This document shows, piece after piece, positions 38,973 through 51,699 of a stretch of DNA of 64,000 bases. The stretch is from contig NW_006917092.1 of assembly GCF_000516985.1 (NCBI RefSeq), forward strand, positions 2,062,619 to 2,126,618, read 5' to 3'. The position numbers and the translations under genes were made by a program. The notes below the pieces were generated by a model. It saw nothing but the letters and a program-made list of their open reading frames with translations, was not told where the DNA came from and ran no database searches. Numbering within the stretch: the stretch's first letter is position 1; each line of letters opens with the position of its first letter. Origin of the DNA: Pestalotiopsis fici W106-1. Lineage: Eukaryota; Ascomycota; Sordariomycetes; Amphisphaeriales; Sporocadaceae.

Positions 38973-40768
38973 CGTGTGTGTGAGATTGCGATAACCAAAA
39001 AAGAGAATCACGGACAGGAAAAGCGAGTGACTGCTATAATCAAGAGACGGCAGCTGCCCTCAAATATCCCATCGGCACCAACAAGTTGCATATCGTGTTG
39101 CTATATACCCCAACCCATTTGCCTCGTTTCGGCCGCAGATTTCCCACTTCTGAGAATCATCATGGGTAATTGATTGGGCAATTGCTTTCTGGTGTCACAT
39201 GTGTCGTGTTTCTTTCCACTAACCGATGTTCTTTCAAGTTTCTCCGGCTTGGAGAAATGGGGAAAGGCTTTTTGGGGCCCGAGAAATCACGTCACTCACA
39301 GAGGCAACAGCTTAAACGAAACAGAAAGCTGTCGGCTTCCAAGCACTTGGAAGCGACACGGAAAGAGCTCAGATTCGCGGAAAATGGTGATGGGTCCAAA
39401 CGATGATTTGGCTCTCGGCGGACTTGTCTAAAACTAGTCTTGCCCCAATACACATTCGGGTTCTCCCCTTGTTCCCCCAGATCGTGTTGGCCATACATTT
39501 CAGTGGCTCTCTGGGGATGCGGGGAATCCCTGACACTGAACAACCGACTATAAGAATGCCGAACTTGGCGATTTGGGGTTCTTTTGCTTGCGCCTATGCG
39601 CTCCAATCAGATGTCAGGCTCAGTATACGGGCCGTGCAACCGGCAAATATCGTGGTTTTGCCATCTGGGTTCATTTGACGTGACGATGAATGGCTGATGT
39701 AGTAGATTGAGACACCGTCATGATTATTTTTGTGTGCAGCGATAGCACCTGAGAGTGATCATGTTTGAAACATAGGTATTTCGGTTAAAGGTCAGCTTCT
39801 AATCACAACGAGAAATTATTGTTGCTAATAGCTTCCAATCAATCAAAACAGACGTCCTATCGTCTTGTAGTCACGAGAATGACTGCTCAAGCCACAATGG
39901 CCGGGAAATTGCAATAACAGAAAACTCATACAGAAGAATGTGTTCGCACGAGAGCGAAAGCATCATAAATAGTATAATAGGAACTATTGCCAGTATTGAT
40001 TCCAATATTGCTCTACATCAAAAGTAAAGATGTAAAACTGATGGATATTTGACATTCCTCTCAGACGGTGGCAATTGATGGTATGTCTGAGCTGTGTTTA
40101 TTTGGATGCATTGTGCATGACATGGACATAGTCGGCATTATATTGGTCTGAGACATGAGAGCAAACAACGTGCCCTTGACACAGGCTGAAGCACGCGCGC
40201 CGTCGATTGACAGTTCACGCTCTCGGTGGTCACACTTTTGACACTCCCGAATCCCGATTGCCCCGAACCCTCCGGTCTATGGAGGCGCCGGGGTTGTCGC
40301 GGCGTTGCTTCGCCTCGATCGGAGGCGCTCCCGGACCATGCATTGGTCCATAATCTCACCGACGTAATAGCTAAATGTTTCGGATCGGTGGCTTAAATAG
40401 GGCCGCGTTATAGCACGACTAGGGATACTCAAATTTAGCACGTAGGTTGAAATCTTTAACTCTATATAGCTAGCCCATGTAAGACGGGAATTGGCGGAAT
40501 CATATTGTAAGCCGGTTCGGCGATAAAACTCGGTGATTTTCATCGTGTTCATCTGCCCGTCAGTTGCGTCACTTGTACTACACTTGCGGAAAGTTACTGA
40601 CCGACTTGATCTATCTAGATGAATTTGGAATCAGACATCGAATTTGCTGTGCTGAAACGCAATGCTTGGACACAGAGATGCATATAAGTCAGCCGCCGTC
40701 CCCGTGATGGTCTAGAGAGTTTGTGTTGCACACACTACAGGATAGACACAAGAATTTAAAAATACACC
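38973..40768. other. Divergent intergenic region of two secreted-enzyme genes
   Basis: About 1.8 kb without a supportable gene, between the GH93-like gene (-) and the alpha/beta hydrolase gene (+). It should carry both promoters. Confidence 0.5.
40683..40688 (+). promoter_or_regulatory. TATA-like element upstream of the hydrolase gene
   Basis: TATAAG lies 80 nt before the ATG at 40769, a plausible distance for a fungal core promoter. No transcript evidence is available. Confidence 0.3.
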
Positions 40769-42002
40769 ATGGCTGGTTATATTACAACGGCTCTGCTGGC
40801 TGGTTTTGTAACGACTACTGCCGCGCGTCAGTGTCAGAACCTCACCATCCCCATCGTCGCTTCGGCGCGCAACGGCGTCTTTGATTTGGCGGCTCCGAAA
40901 ACCAACATCGATGTTGTAAACTTTGTTCTGGACGCAACACAGCCGGGCCACAACATAACCGCGGAGCTGCTGACAGGCTACGCCACTGTCTCGGGCAACT
41001 ATAGCATCGCAGCAACTTACTGCCAGCCTGATGACGGCCCAGGTACCACGCTTCAGGTGCTTACCCATGGCGTTGGCTTTGACAGGTCATACTGGGACTT
41101 TCCGACCAACAATTACAACTACAGCTATGTGAACCAGGCGTTGAATCGAGGGTACTCTACATTTGCGTACGACCGCCTTGGCATTGGCGAGTCCTCGCAT
41201 GGCGACCCAATCAATGAGATCCAGTCGTACCTTGAAATCGCGGCGCTCCGGACCTTGACGACAATGCTACGCGAAAGCGCAGTCCCGGGAATCACGGCCA
41301 ATTTCTCAAAGATTGCCCATGTTGGCCACAGCTACGGCTCAGTCGAGACATATGGTCTTGTGGCTCTGGATCCTACCATCTCGGATGGTATCGTCCTGAC
41401 TGGCTTCAGCAAGGACCCGAACTTCATACCGGAATTCTCGCTCGGCGCCAACGAAATCCTAGCCAACACGTTTGCGAGACTGTCCAATTACGTCGACGGC
41501 TACATTGTTACGGCCACCGTCAGCGCTCTGCAGGCTGACTTCTTTTCTCCGCGGGATTTTGACCCGGCAGTTCTCGAGGCTGCGTTCCAAACCGGTCAGC
41601 CCAACTCCATTGGAGAAGTGCTGACCATGAATGGTGCCTATGATGCACCCAACCCTTACCAAGGGCCGGTCATGGTAATTACAGGTGGTGAGTATTTTGA
41701 TTTCCTGGCACGTGCGGGGGTGAATAGAGCATTGACATGGTGATAGAACGCGACGTCCCTTTCTGCGGTGGGAATTGTAGCGCTACCGAGCCTTCTATAC
41801 CCGAGATGGTCCAACATTCCTTCCAAAACGCCACTTATTTTGACGCCGTTATTGTTACTGGTTCAGGTCACGGATTAAATTTGGTAAGTTTGAGCCAGTC
41901 CCTTGTTACTCACTACGATCATGACTGAATAGTTTCCAGGAGTACACTTGGCCTACTACTTATTCCAACATCCTTGACTTTATTGACAAGCATGTTAAGT
42001 AG
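40769..42002 (+). CDS. Secreted alpha/beta hydrolase
   Basis: Exons 40769-41687, 41747-41883 and 41940-42002 give 372 aa. The hydrophobic N-terminus (MAGYITTALLAGFVTTTAA) is a likely signal peptide, so the protein should enter the secretory pathway. The nucleophile elbow GHSYGS places Ser188. VLTHGVGFDRSYWDF supplies the oxyanion-hole region, YDRLGIGESSHGDP is typical of the fold, MVITGERDVPF comes near the acidic residue, and SGHGLNL carries the catalytic His. The last two blocks are completed only after splicing introns 1 and 2. Multiple N-x-S/T sites are present. The substrate is unknown; lipase/esterase-like peroxidase-free family members are all possible. No strong homologue name can be given by eye. 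Confidence 0.8.
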
Positions 42003-42480
42003 GGATTCGGGTTGCGAACTGCGAGAAGGAACAGATTTCTTTTCGTATCCTGTTTTTAAACAGTATATAGTTTGTGTATATCATAATAATCTAAGGCTTC
42101 TGACTTGTTGATTTCATATCTGTTCGAGGTTGTCTTACAAGCACCCTCTGACAAAACACCCAGAGGGAATTCTTGAAATTCATCCATCCATGTGGCTATC
42201 GTACAAGATAACCGCTTAGGAAGGTAATGGGAAGTATGGTCAAGCCATAGATGCTACGAGATAGCCGAACTTTGAGTGCCACCCACCCGGCTCCTATTCA
42301 TTACAATTTACGAAATACACACTCCAGAATGATACCTATGATACGGATTTAATAAGAAGAAACACAGTTTCGGAAATACGTCACCCATGTCCTCGAGCGG
42401 ATGCAAGTTGTTTGTTGGAATAATGTCCATACACACGTATAAAATCCCGATGTATTCAAACACTACTAGTATACCACAAA
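42003..42480. other. Intergenic region
   Basis: This region holds the hydrolase 3' UTR and AT-rich DNA. No gene was recognised. Confidence 0.5.
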
Positions 42481-42830
42481 GAAAAAGAAGAAGCGATTCG
42501 AGACTCCTGATCCCCAGCCTGGAATGTATTTTCCCCGGGAGATACTTCAGGCAGCCTTCAAGTAGATCATCGGTCGCGTTAGCATCGAGGGAGGCTCCAG
42601 CTTCAAGCAGTCGCTGAAAAATCGGAGCTGATAAAAGCCGTCTGCGCGCCGCCGCTCATATAGCGTTGGTTGCTTCAATTGTAGTGTTGACATCTGCGCC
42701 TGCGCCTACCAACCAGTCTGCGATTTGCTTCGAGCAACACCTGGCCGCAATAATGATCGGAGGCTCCTTTCGGCCAAGTCGAGAGTTGGCGTCCGCGCCA
42801 TGATTAAGCAGAAGTTTCACTACCTTTTAA
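42480..42830 (-). pseudogene. Decayed ankyrin-repeat segment downstream of the NLR gene
   Basis: The minus strand from about 42826 reads ankyrin-like sequence (VVKLLLNHGADANS, then IADWLVGAGADVNTT) up to an in-frame TGA at 42656-42658. The same frame continues beyond it with QRLLEAGASLDAN. It lies beyond the stop of the NACHT-ankyrin gene at 43120 on the same strand and is separated from it by purine-rich, frame-broken DNA. It is best explained as the eroded 3' end of a once longer ankyrin array. An unrecognised intron is the alternative. Confidence 0.5.
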
Positions 42831-43119
42831 TCCGTTTGATTTGTCACTTTAGCGTTAAATAATTCTAAAAAGCCGCGTGCAAGCCCAAAGGCCCAGCTGC
42901 CAAGCCATATGTTATAGATATGCTATCGTAATTGAAAGCTGGAAAAAGGAATACCTAAAGAAGGAGAAGACGAAGGAGAAAATAAAGGCAAAAGTGGAGG
43001 AAGAGACGAAGGAGATAAAAGCTGACTTCAAAGCATATAACGAGAGCGGTCAACGGCATAAGGAATCCAGAAATCGCGAAGCGATTTTTCAATTCATGAG
43101 TCTGGCCTTAAGCCCTCGC

Positions 43120-46100
43120 TCAGTTCATGAAGCTTTGCTTCCAGCGGCGGAAGCCACGACGGTGCAAGCCCCCCGCGCAAGCTTTTACCGGCGGACGCCT
43201 CATTTTCTGGAGTTTGTGGTCTCTGCCGCGCATCGATATCACAATTCCGTAATGGCCCCCGGCTGCAGCACAATTGAGGGCGACTTCCAACTCGTTGAGT
43301 GTTTTATATCGTTTTAAATCTACCTCACTGTACAGCAGGGCTTCGACAACGTTGTGATGTCCATAGGAAGCCGCAGCACGCAAGGCAGTTCCATGCTTCA
43401 GGCTTCTTTGATAGACATCAACATGATTTCGCAGTAAGAGCTTCACAATGCGAATGTGGCCCTTCATGGAAGCGGCTTGTAACGCCGTCCCATGTTGGCC
43501 ACAGCCGTTCACATCTGCTCCGAGCTCGATGAGCTTGTGGGTGATTCGTTCGTGACCCATCAACGCCGCGCACCGCAGAGGTGATCCAAGCTTGCATTCG
43601 TCTTCCAGATTGAGATTCATGCCAATGAGAAGATCAATCATGGACTCATGCCCATATAGAGCCGCCAGAGCGATTGGGCCATCTGGGAGAAGCTCGGTAG
43701 GCTCTGGTTTATTTTTCAGAAATGCCGCCAGAGTTCCCTCGTACCCGTTTTGAATTACTCCAGCAGTCTTCATCTTCAGCTTTTCTGACATAGTAACCTT
43801 GACCTTTCCACTCGGCGGCTGTTCTACAAGCAATCCCATCACCTCAAGAAATCCAGCTTGAGCGGCCCATTCCATGGCAGAATGGAAGTCTTCTTCACAT
43901 TCAATGGTGCTTTTATGCTTCAGGAGCATCATTGCAATCGCCTCGTTTTGCCCGCGAAAGCATGCTTCGAGGGCATTGGTAAAAGCCCCTTCCAACTTGA
44001 CTGAAGCGCCAAACTCCAGCAATGCCTGGGCGCAAGAACCATGACCATTGAAACAGGCAGCCTGTAGAGGATTCCCGAATTTTCCGCATCTGGCATTAGG
44101 ATCTGCCCCCTGGGCTAAGAGCTTGCGTGCTACAGATTGGTTTCCGAAGGCGCAAGCAATGTAAAGGCTTGTGTGCTCACTCGCATTTCTTTGGTCCCAG
44201 TCAAAAGCTCCGGCTCCCAGAACGGCTTCGGTGAGTAAACAATCCAGCCCAAAAGCGGCGGCCACGAACAAAGGCGAGCCTTCAGGGTTTGGTAGTGCGT
44301 CCGAGATCGTCTTCATTGGATGTTCATCCGGTAGGCCCTTGGCAATCTCATCGATGCAGTTCATCCACTCCGCAAACGAAAGACTGAGATCGCCTGGGCT
44401 TTCGCAGATGAAGGACACGATTTCGTTAGAGAGTCCGTCATCATCATGAGAATCAATGGCTCTAGAGCAATGATATCCCCAATAAACCGCCGCATATCCA
44501 TACAGCCTGCTTGGAACTGGATTGACATCGGGAGTTGGACCTTGCCTGCAGACTTTCAGGGAGTCGACGGCAAGCACACGATGCGCGGATGATGGAGAGA
44601 AAGTTTCTTGTGCTCGTAAGAACTCCTGGACTGAGTTGTGTGAGAAGCGGAACGTATGGCATTTGGAGTCAAACCATACTAGGCTTGAGCATATTGCCAA
44701 AAGCTCTTCTTGAGCCCTGTCAGCATTGAAAATTTCCTCCTGACCAAGAATAGCGGTCAGAAAATGATCGGAATGCATTGGTTCCCGCATATATAGAAGC
44801 CATGAAATGGCTCGAACGGCAATATCGCGCTCAGACGTCTTCTTGCTCAACATCGTATTGAGAATTTGTCCATAAGTATCTTCGAGTGAAGCCCAATTTT
44901 CGCTTTGCAGTGATGCTGCGATGTCTGCTTCTCGGTTGTGTTGGCATAGGTACTCGATCTGAGCATTGACCCACTGGAACATCTCGCCGGCTCCCAGAAT
45001 CAGCTTTTCGTGGAGAAGATCCCAAAGTTCTGACGATGGATCTGCCTTGAGCAGACGCCGACCTTTCACTGCCTGGGTCAATTCTCGCGCAACGTAAGCC
45101 TTCATATCCGGCAATGTCTCGTCGCTGGCGACCTCGATCTCCTTCAAATGGGGATTTGCAAGCTGCCGTAGTGAACCCACTTCTGTACTTGTATCTCTAC
45201 TCCTCAGCAGAGAAAAGATTTGACTGTTGTTGCGACTCGTGAGAAACACTTTCACGATACTCGATGATTTAACCACAATCTCCTCGAGGGCGTTGATAAG
45301 TGCAGGCCGATCAGGTTCTCTGACTTCGTCCAAAGCATCTACTAAGATGGTCACCGGATCGCGGAGGGTAACCTCAAGAATGAGGTTAACGCAGTCTTTG
45401 GTCGTTTTCTTCTGCAAATCCATTCCATCGACCTTGGCTTGAGCTGATCTACGCTCAAAATCCGACAATATAATGTCGTGGACCATGGACTGGCTAGCGT
45501 TGGCGATTGTAAGCTGCCGTAGTATACTTCGCATGACACCGCTTGCTTGGGCCCGTTCTGGCTCAAATTCGCAATCTGCACAGTAGAAATACGCCACATG
45601 AGCTGCCAACTGGTTAGACACGCGCTCGTGTAGAAAGTCATCCACCACTGCTGAGCAAATCTTGGATTTCCCCGACCCTTGAATTCCATGTAAAAGCAGC
45701 ATGGATGAAGAGCTAGAGTTGCGCCAAGTTTTGTATTCAGTCCGTTTGAATAGCCAAGTGGCAGAGTTTGGCATCCTTGTTTCCGATATTGTTTCATGAT
45801 GTCGCGTGAACGGAGACGAGGAAAGCCATCGCAGAAGGCCTAGGTGCTTAGCCTCGTCTAAACTTTTCTGGTACACCGAAGATTGGTCTATGAGCCTGGT
45901 CACAGAAGCTTCAAGGTAATACAACTTCTCGCTATCCGACAGGCCGGCAATCTTAAGTAGCTCCGCTTCACTTCGAATGATATTGTCCATCAGACTGCTG
46001 TCCGGAACTCGAAAGACGTTCTTCACGCCACGAGCTGTCCAAGTTAGTGCCATAAGCCGCTGGTTCGGAGTGAATCAACCTTACCGAATCTATTGGCATC

Positions 46101-46640
46101 GAAATATCTCACTGCCATTGCTAGGAATCGCAACACGTCCGCGTAAAGACGAGTCAGGCTGTTGTCCATCTGAGATTTCACAAGTGACAGGCGAAGATGG
46201 TGAATCTTCTCAAAGTCACCATAGCGAGTGATCAACCTCGAAATGGTTTCAAGATCTGCAACCAAGGCTCCCTCGATCTTTGTATCGCTGATTGCCGCCT
46301 GGAGAACGAAGCGCACAGCGGCCCACGGTAATGCAGCAGTCGCGGGGTCGTATTGAACTGCAACATCTCCGACAGCGATGAAGGCCTCCACCCACTTGGC
46401 GATCTTTTCGACCACGTCGCGGACTATGATGACTTCGCCATTGGGTAGCTTGGCCTTCCACTGCTTGTGAATGCAAATCTCGCGCTTCTGGGCTGCAGTT
46501 TTGAGCACTGCAGCGAGAACATCATGCTTGTCTGTTGTTACACAGTTGATACTGGACCGGAGCGTGTCGTCCAACAAGTCGTACGCTTTTTTCCAACATC
46601 CTTCAGCACTATTTGGCTGATTGTTAGGCGGCGATGCCAT
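43120..46640 (-). CDS. NACHT-ankyrin NLR-type STAND protein with NACHT_N domain
   Basis: Putative fungal NLR: a signal-transducing NTPase whose repeats may sense ligands and whose oligomerisation may trigger a response. Exons 46640-46085 and 46034-43120 are joined by a 50 nt intron with CACTAAC branch, giving 1156 aa. The N-terminus (GCWKKAYDLLDDTLRSS, WVEAFIAVGDVAVQYDP, ALPWAAVRFVLQAA) matches the NWD NACHT-NTPase N-terminal domain. The P-loop GIQGSGKS is at about residue 300 and the Walker B is TILVDALDEV. A helical region follows, then at least seven ankyrin repeats (ALYGHESMIDLLIGMNLNL, ALMGHERITHKLIELGADV). The last 35 residues after GGHYGIVIS are basic and not ankyrin-like, suggesting a frameshift near 43240 and a truncated array. 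Confidence 0.85.
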
Positions 46641-47765
46641 TCTAGCGTGGTGACTGCCGGGGGGTAAACGATACTGTAATTTACTTGGGCAGACATTCAG
46701 AAAAGGAGAGAATTTCTCAAAGACTTTGGTGAAATAGGTAAGGTGACAGCGGGGTAGGATATTATTGCCCGCTAAGTAATCATGCAGGCGCAGTCTCGAG
46801 AAACTGACAACAACGCAACATTGTAATCAAGCCAAGGGCGGCTGTGCACAAGGCTTCGCCCCAAGGCAGCATGCAGATGTCGACAAACAATGTATGAAAG
46901 TATGTTGAATGTAGAGATAAGTATGTAGGTAGGTACCCTCTTGTCCATACGGGAAGGTGGAGGGAGGTGTCGTCTTAATGCCGGATATTTGATACAATCG
47001 TATGTCCATCACGGAGATGTACTCTTCGCAACAAGTTGACGTCCGTTGTATTAACCGGAAGTCAAGCACCGTCTCGTGTATGTAAGCAAGACCCTCTGCA
47101 ATGTGCAGCTCAGCCACTCTGTATCAAATTGATCTTCCCGTATTCTCCCGCTTCCATTTGTTCTGAGTAGTCCGTCCTGCCTTCCGGTAGCCACTGGATA
47201 AATGATCCAGGCAATAATGTCTTGTCGACTTCAGATGGAATCATCATAGAACATGTCGGCTTCACTGTTTAATATTTCCATTTTGAATGATGTTCGGCAG
47301 AAACTATTGGAATCACTCTTAGCGGGGACAAACTGTCACTCACTCACTATGATCCTGCTCCTTCTCTTTCGTGCTTTGAATCAATATAATTCATTAATTC
47401 GGTCGGAGTTTATTTTTTTTTTCCCCTAGTGAAATGTTATACTCAAGATCTGCGTAGCTAGCTTGAAATATCGAACCAAGAGATCCCCGCCCGCAAATTG
47501 CCCAGCAAGCGGAGACTTTCCGAATTGCTGATGAGATAAGCTCCTCTTACAGCGCATAGAAAGGCTGTTGTTGTAAGTGGAAGATTGCGCGCACCTCTTC
47601 TCCGCATCAACTACAAGCCCCTCGGGTGCAATCATTTGTGCATATCAGTAATTGTGTCTTCCTAATAGTTGACGTAAGTTTTCAACTGAAGCATCTCTTT
47701 ACCGGTCCCTCGTAGTGATTCACAGCCATCTTTTGTGGGGGCATTGCTCGCTGGAACCTGCTACC
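46641..47765. other. Divergent intergenic region, NLR and regulator promoters
   Basis: No supportable gene. A TAGGTAGGTACC motif occurs near 46925-46937 and a T-rich tract near 47410-47420. Confidence 0.5.
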
Positions 47766-50376
47766 ATGGGAGACGAAGACCCTCTGCAGAGGCCTGAAGG
47801 AGCACGCCGACGAGCGCCAAAGGCGTGAGTAGTATACACACAGCTCTACGACCCCCGATCAAAACTTTCTGCTGACGGAAAAATCACCAACGCAAGCTGT
47901 AAAAGATGCAGAGATCAGAAGGTTCGATGCGACGGTACACAGCCTTGTACACAATGCAAAAGAAAAGACCTCGACTGCGACTTTGGGCACCAATCAGACA
48001 AAGTTACGGTATCACGAAGGCATGCTAATCCTTTATTGAAAAGTAGCTTTTTTGAACGAATTCTGACTTCGGGCCAGATATATCATGGAGTTGCAACAGA
48101 AAGTCGCATCTCTTCAAAAACAAAAGCAGCAGCAGCAGACAAGAGGTAATTACGAGATCTTGACTTGGTCCTGGTTGACGAAATAGTCCCACCAGAAGCT
48201 TACAATCATGCAGCGCCAGAATCACCTTCACAAGGAGAAATCAACAGATCAGTACACAGCGGCGGTATAGCAACGCCCGCTCCTTTTGCTGCTATAACTG
48301 AAAGACAGTCGACCGGAAGGGTCGAGACACAACTTCCTCTTGTTAATCCACTCGCTTTCCACATGACTGATTGGGTACTGGGCCCAGATGGAAAACCATG
48401 TCAGTCATGCGCAGGAAGTTTGTGACATCTTGAGTACATACTTACAGACTTGTAGTATTCATGGGAACATCCTCCAATTGGGCCTTTGGTAGGCGTGTTC
48501 TCAACATGACACACATGCGCTGCACGGGACATACATTGTCAAACGAGGGTCTGCTATTTGACTCGGCAGTCTACGATTTAAAATGGGATGGAAACAGATT
48601 TCGTTCATCTGACTACGCTTTCGAAATTTCTGACCTCCCCACCAGGGACCATGCCATCTATCTCATCAACTCTGTCAAGTTCCATTGTGGCAGACTATTC
48701 TATCTCTTTGATGAAGACATATTCATGGAAAGATTTGCATCGTTCCACGAGGACCCTCACGGCTTTGCTCAAAGATCGCCCCTTTGGTATGTCCACTATC
48801 TTTTGATTCTTGCATTCGGCAAGGTCTTTCTAGCACAAACCAGAAAGTCACAGCAGCCTGTGGGCACCGAGCTGTTTGTACAAGCCATGAAGCTGATGCC
48901 GGATTTTACCTACTACAATGCCGATCCCGTCGAGGAGACTCAAGTTCTATGCTGCGTTGCGTTGTGGCTACAGGTGAGTATTTCAGACACTCCTATTTCA
49001 ATATCAAGAAGAACTATAGCATTGAAATTTAATGCGTTTCCAAAGTGTCTCAATCATCGCCCGGCCGCTCATCGTGTCGTACGTATCTCAGTGGCTCTTC
49101 CACTTGTGTCTTCAACTGCCTGCTAACGCTTGCAGATCGGCCAAGCGTTACGAACAGCTCTATCTTGTGGAATGCACACCGAGATGCGGAGCCCATATCT
49201 TAACAAGGACTATGTAGAACGGTGCCGTACTGTTTGGTGGACCATATACGTTCTGGAACGACAAATCACGTCCCTCCTCGGAGTGCCACCTGGTATCGCC
49301 GAGGAGAGTATCAGCACGCCCTTCCCAGAACTCCCTGGGCAGACACAAAAGTTGATCGCACTGCGCATCCAGGTCCAGCTATCCCAAATCCTGGCCAAGA
49401 TTGATCAAAGTATCGTCATCCTGTTGATGAAAAGTGCGCAGCTACTAACCGCTCATAGCTGTCTATGGTCGTGATGGAAAGCTTGATGGAAGATATATTG
49501 GCGCAACTCAGCTGGTCTTGCGAGACATTGCAGAAGTGACGCAGCGACTAGAGTCCTCGCTAGACTTGCACGCAAATGAGGCCATGTCTGGTATATCAAG
49601 AGTGTCTGCACATTTGCACTTGCAGCTTCACCAGGTTGGTTTGATCTATTAACGCCTATGGTGTCAGTCATACTCACTGCTTGAAGTGCATCGTACTGAC
49701 GACGCGGCCGCTTCTCTACATATTTTTGCAATCAAGACTTGGCCAGTCTCGAGTTGCACCAATGCAGTGGATCCAGTCGGAGAGTGTCAAATCTCTCATT
49801 CAAATTTGTATCGACTCAGCCCAGCAAATGCTGAGGGTACTCTCGCTGCTCCAAGACCAAGGGCTTCTAGGTATGTTCTTTTTGCCAGGGCAGCTAGTAT
49901 TCCAGTGCTTCTCACTATTGATAACAGAAAACTTCCTTACCTTTGACTTGGATGCTGCGTTCATCTCTGCTCTCACGATCCTCATGGCAGCGGCCGTTGA
50001 TTCATCCCTGTTGCCCGATCATTCGCCGTGGTCACAGTGCGCCTATACAATTTTGGGAGGGATGGCACTTCACGGCAATAAAATTGCAGAGCTGAATCTG
50101 AAAGAACTTAGATTACTGGAATCAGAGTTGGATCAGATACTCGCGCACGACAGTCAGGTTCTTCCTGCAGACAGTATGCTGGCGAGCGATCCTCAACCTA
50201 ACGAGGCATCCCTCGACTTGTCCCTTGACACTGCTTCGAGCGATCCCCTGTCCCAGCATCTTGGTTTGAGCTTCTCAGATTGGAATTACGAGCTTAGTTC
50301 TGATCAACTGATAAACATTGCTGATTCTCTAGACACGGACCAGCTCGGTTGGCCTTTTGGAGAATTGGCTGGATGA
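47766..50376 (+). CDS. Zn2Cys6 transcription factor with fungal-specific (MHR) domain
   Basis: Nuclear regulator. Ten exons are predicted: 47766-47824, 47897-48019, 48078-48145, 48187-48399, 48456-48973, 49046-49078, 49136-49409, 49459-49634, 49687-49870 and 49928-50376, giving 698 aa with no internal stop. The zinc cluster CKRCRDQKVRC...C..C......C spans exons 1-2. A coiled coil (MELQQKVASLQKQKQQQQ) follows. The middle-homology region shows GTSSNWAFGRRVLN, GQALRTALSCGMHTEM, YVLERQITSLLGVPP and CIVLTTRPLLYIFLQ. The exon 2-3 join requires a GC-AG intron (48020-48077), exon 6 is only 33 nt, and the intron at 49871-49927 is a multiple of three without a stop. It may control the adjacent cupin, permease and monooxygenase genes. 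Ligand and targets are unknown. Confidence 0.82.
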
Positions 50377-50472
50377 AACCCTCTTCAATTTCAGACTATT
50401 CAATCTTGCAAAGTTCTACTGATAACTATCGAGGTTTGACCAGTAGTCAAGCACCGAGTCCTCACTCAATAT

Positions 50473-51184
50473 CTATGTCCTCCGCCAAAGCTCAGGCAGT
50501 GGGCCTGTCTTGCCATAGATCGGATCATGTACTGGGGTAGGAACCAGCTCGCAGATCTCGCGTTTCTTACATGTCACCTCAGGGGAGTCGAGGGCATACT
50601 CCATATCATACGGCTCCTCTGTCGAGTTTCTCTCATTCTGTGGCGGGTGTTAGCTTTCGACACTGTACAAGTGTTCCCGAATCCGTCTTTCAGAATCAGG
50701 ACTCACCAAAGAATAGAAGCCTATAATCTCATAATCCGGCGACACATCTGTCACGCAATGTGTAACACCCGACTATATTACAAGTCAACCGAGGCTCTTG
50801 AACCAGGCAGCGGGATTTCTGGCTTACAGGAAATGCAAATACATCTCCCTCGCGCACAGTCAGTGTGACACCCACGTTATTCCCGTCTGAATCAACTTCA
50901 GCATCTAGAGGCGACTTTCCCAAAGAATATGTTCCGTGGCCGTGCAGGACTGTATACGCTTCATGCGTGATCGAGTGGTAATGTGGAGTCGCGGCCAGGT
51001 TCTCTTGTGCAATCTTCCAGTGGCCACCTTTGGGCCACTCGCTGGTGTCCACGGCCTGCAGCGCACCCTCAAGAGTTTTGTCTAGTAGTGCGCCTCGGTA
51101 CACGACGACGGGAAGTTTCGAGTTGGGCGAGTGAGGAGTCGCAGGGACTGGGATTGTCTCTGGCGGTACTTGGTTAACAGACAT
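50473..51184 (-). CDS. Cupin-domain protein (YjlB-like)
   Basis: Small single-domain cupin of about 195 aa, likely cytosolic and metal-binding. Exons 51184-50828, 50772-50707 and 50637-50473. Cupin motif 1 reads TPHYHSITHEAYTVLHGHG, with two His and a Glu as metal ligands. Motif 2 is split by intron 1: GDVFAFP joins SGVTHCVTDV, where the His completes the site. The end DPIYGKTGPLPELW matches the usual C-terminus of this family. Its role is unclear; such cupins may act on small organic acids or sugars. It converges on the Zn2Cys6 gene, 96 nt apart, and shares strand with the permease gene. Confidence 0.8.
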
Positions 51185-51699
51185 GACGGAGGATCAAGGC
51201 GTAATAATGACTGAGCAATCGTCTTGTTGCAAGTTAAATGGCCAGCTCTGAAAGTCCAACTTCTACCAAAATACAAGATAATATACACAACTACAAACCA
51301 TTCATAGTGCAATGACTGGGCCTGTCGACGTATAACGTCTAGATTGGTTACATGGTTGCCCCTACGGCTACTATATCCGAGATTCCCGAAATGCTCATTC
51401 TTTATCATCATGCAGCCCCAATCGGATGTTTTGTCAAGTTGGAAATGCTTTTGATCAGTCTTTCGGCATCTCAGACCGATGCAGGTCTCCACTGAATTGA
51501 TAGATCCGGGAATCTTGGCACTTGACGGGATAGTTCAACGCGCGACGCTTTGTCTACGACACGTTGAATAAGTCGTTTGTGCAATAATGATAAGTAGAAC
51601 GTCTCTCAACTCTCGCATGCACCATTTATATTTGATTAAAATATGCCAAGTTAGTGTGATTATAGAGAATGTTGATGCAGTGATTATTTTATTGTCAAT

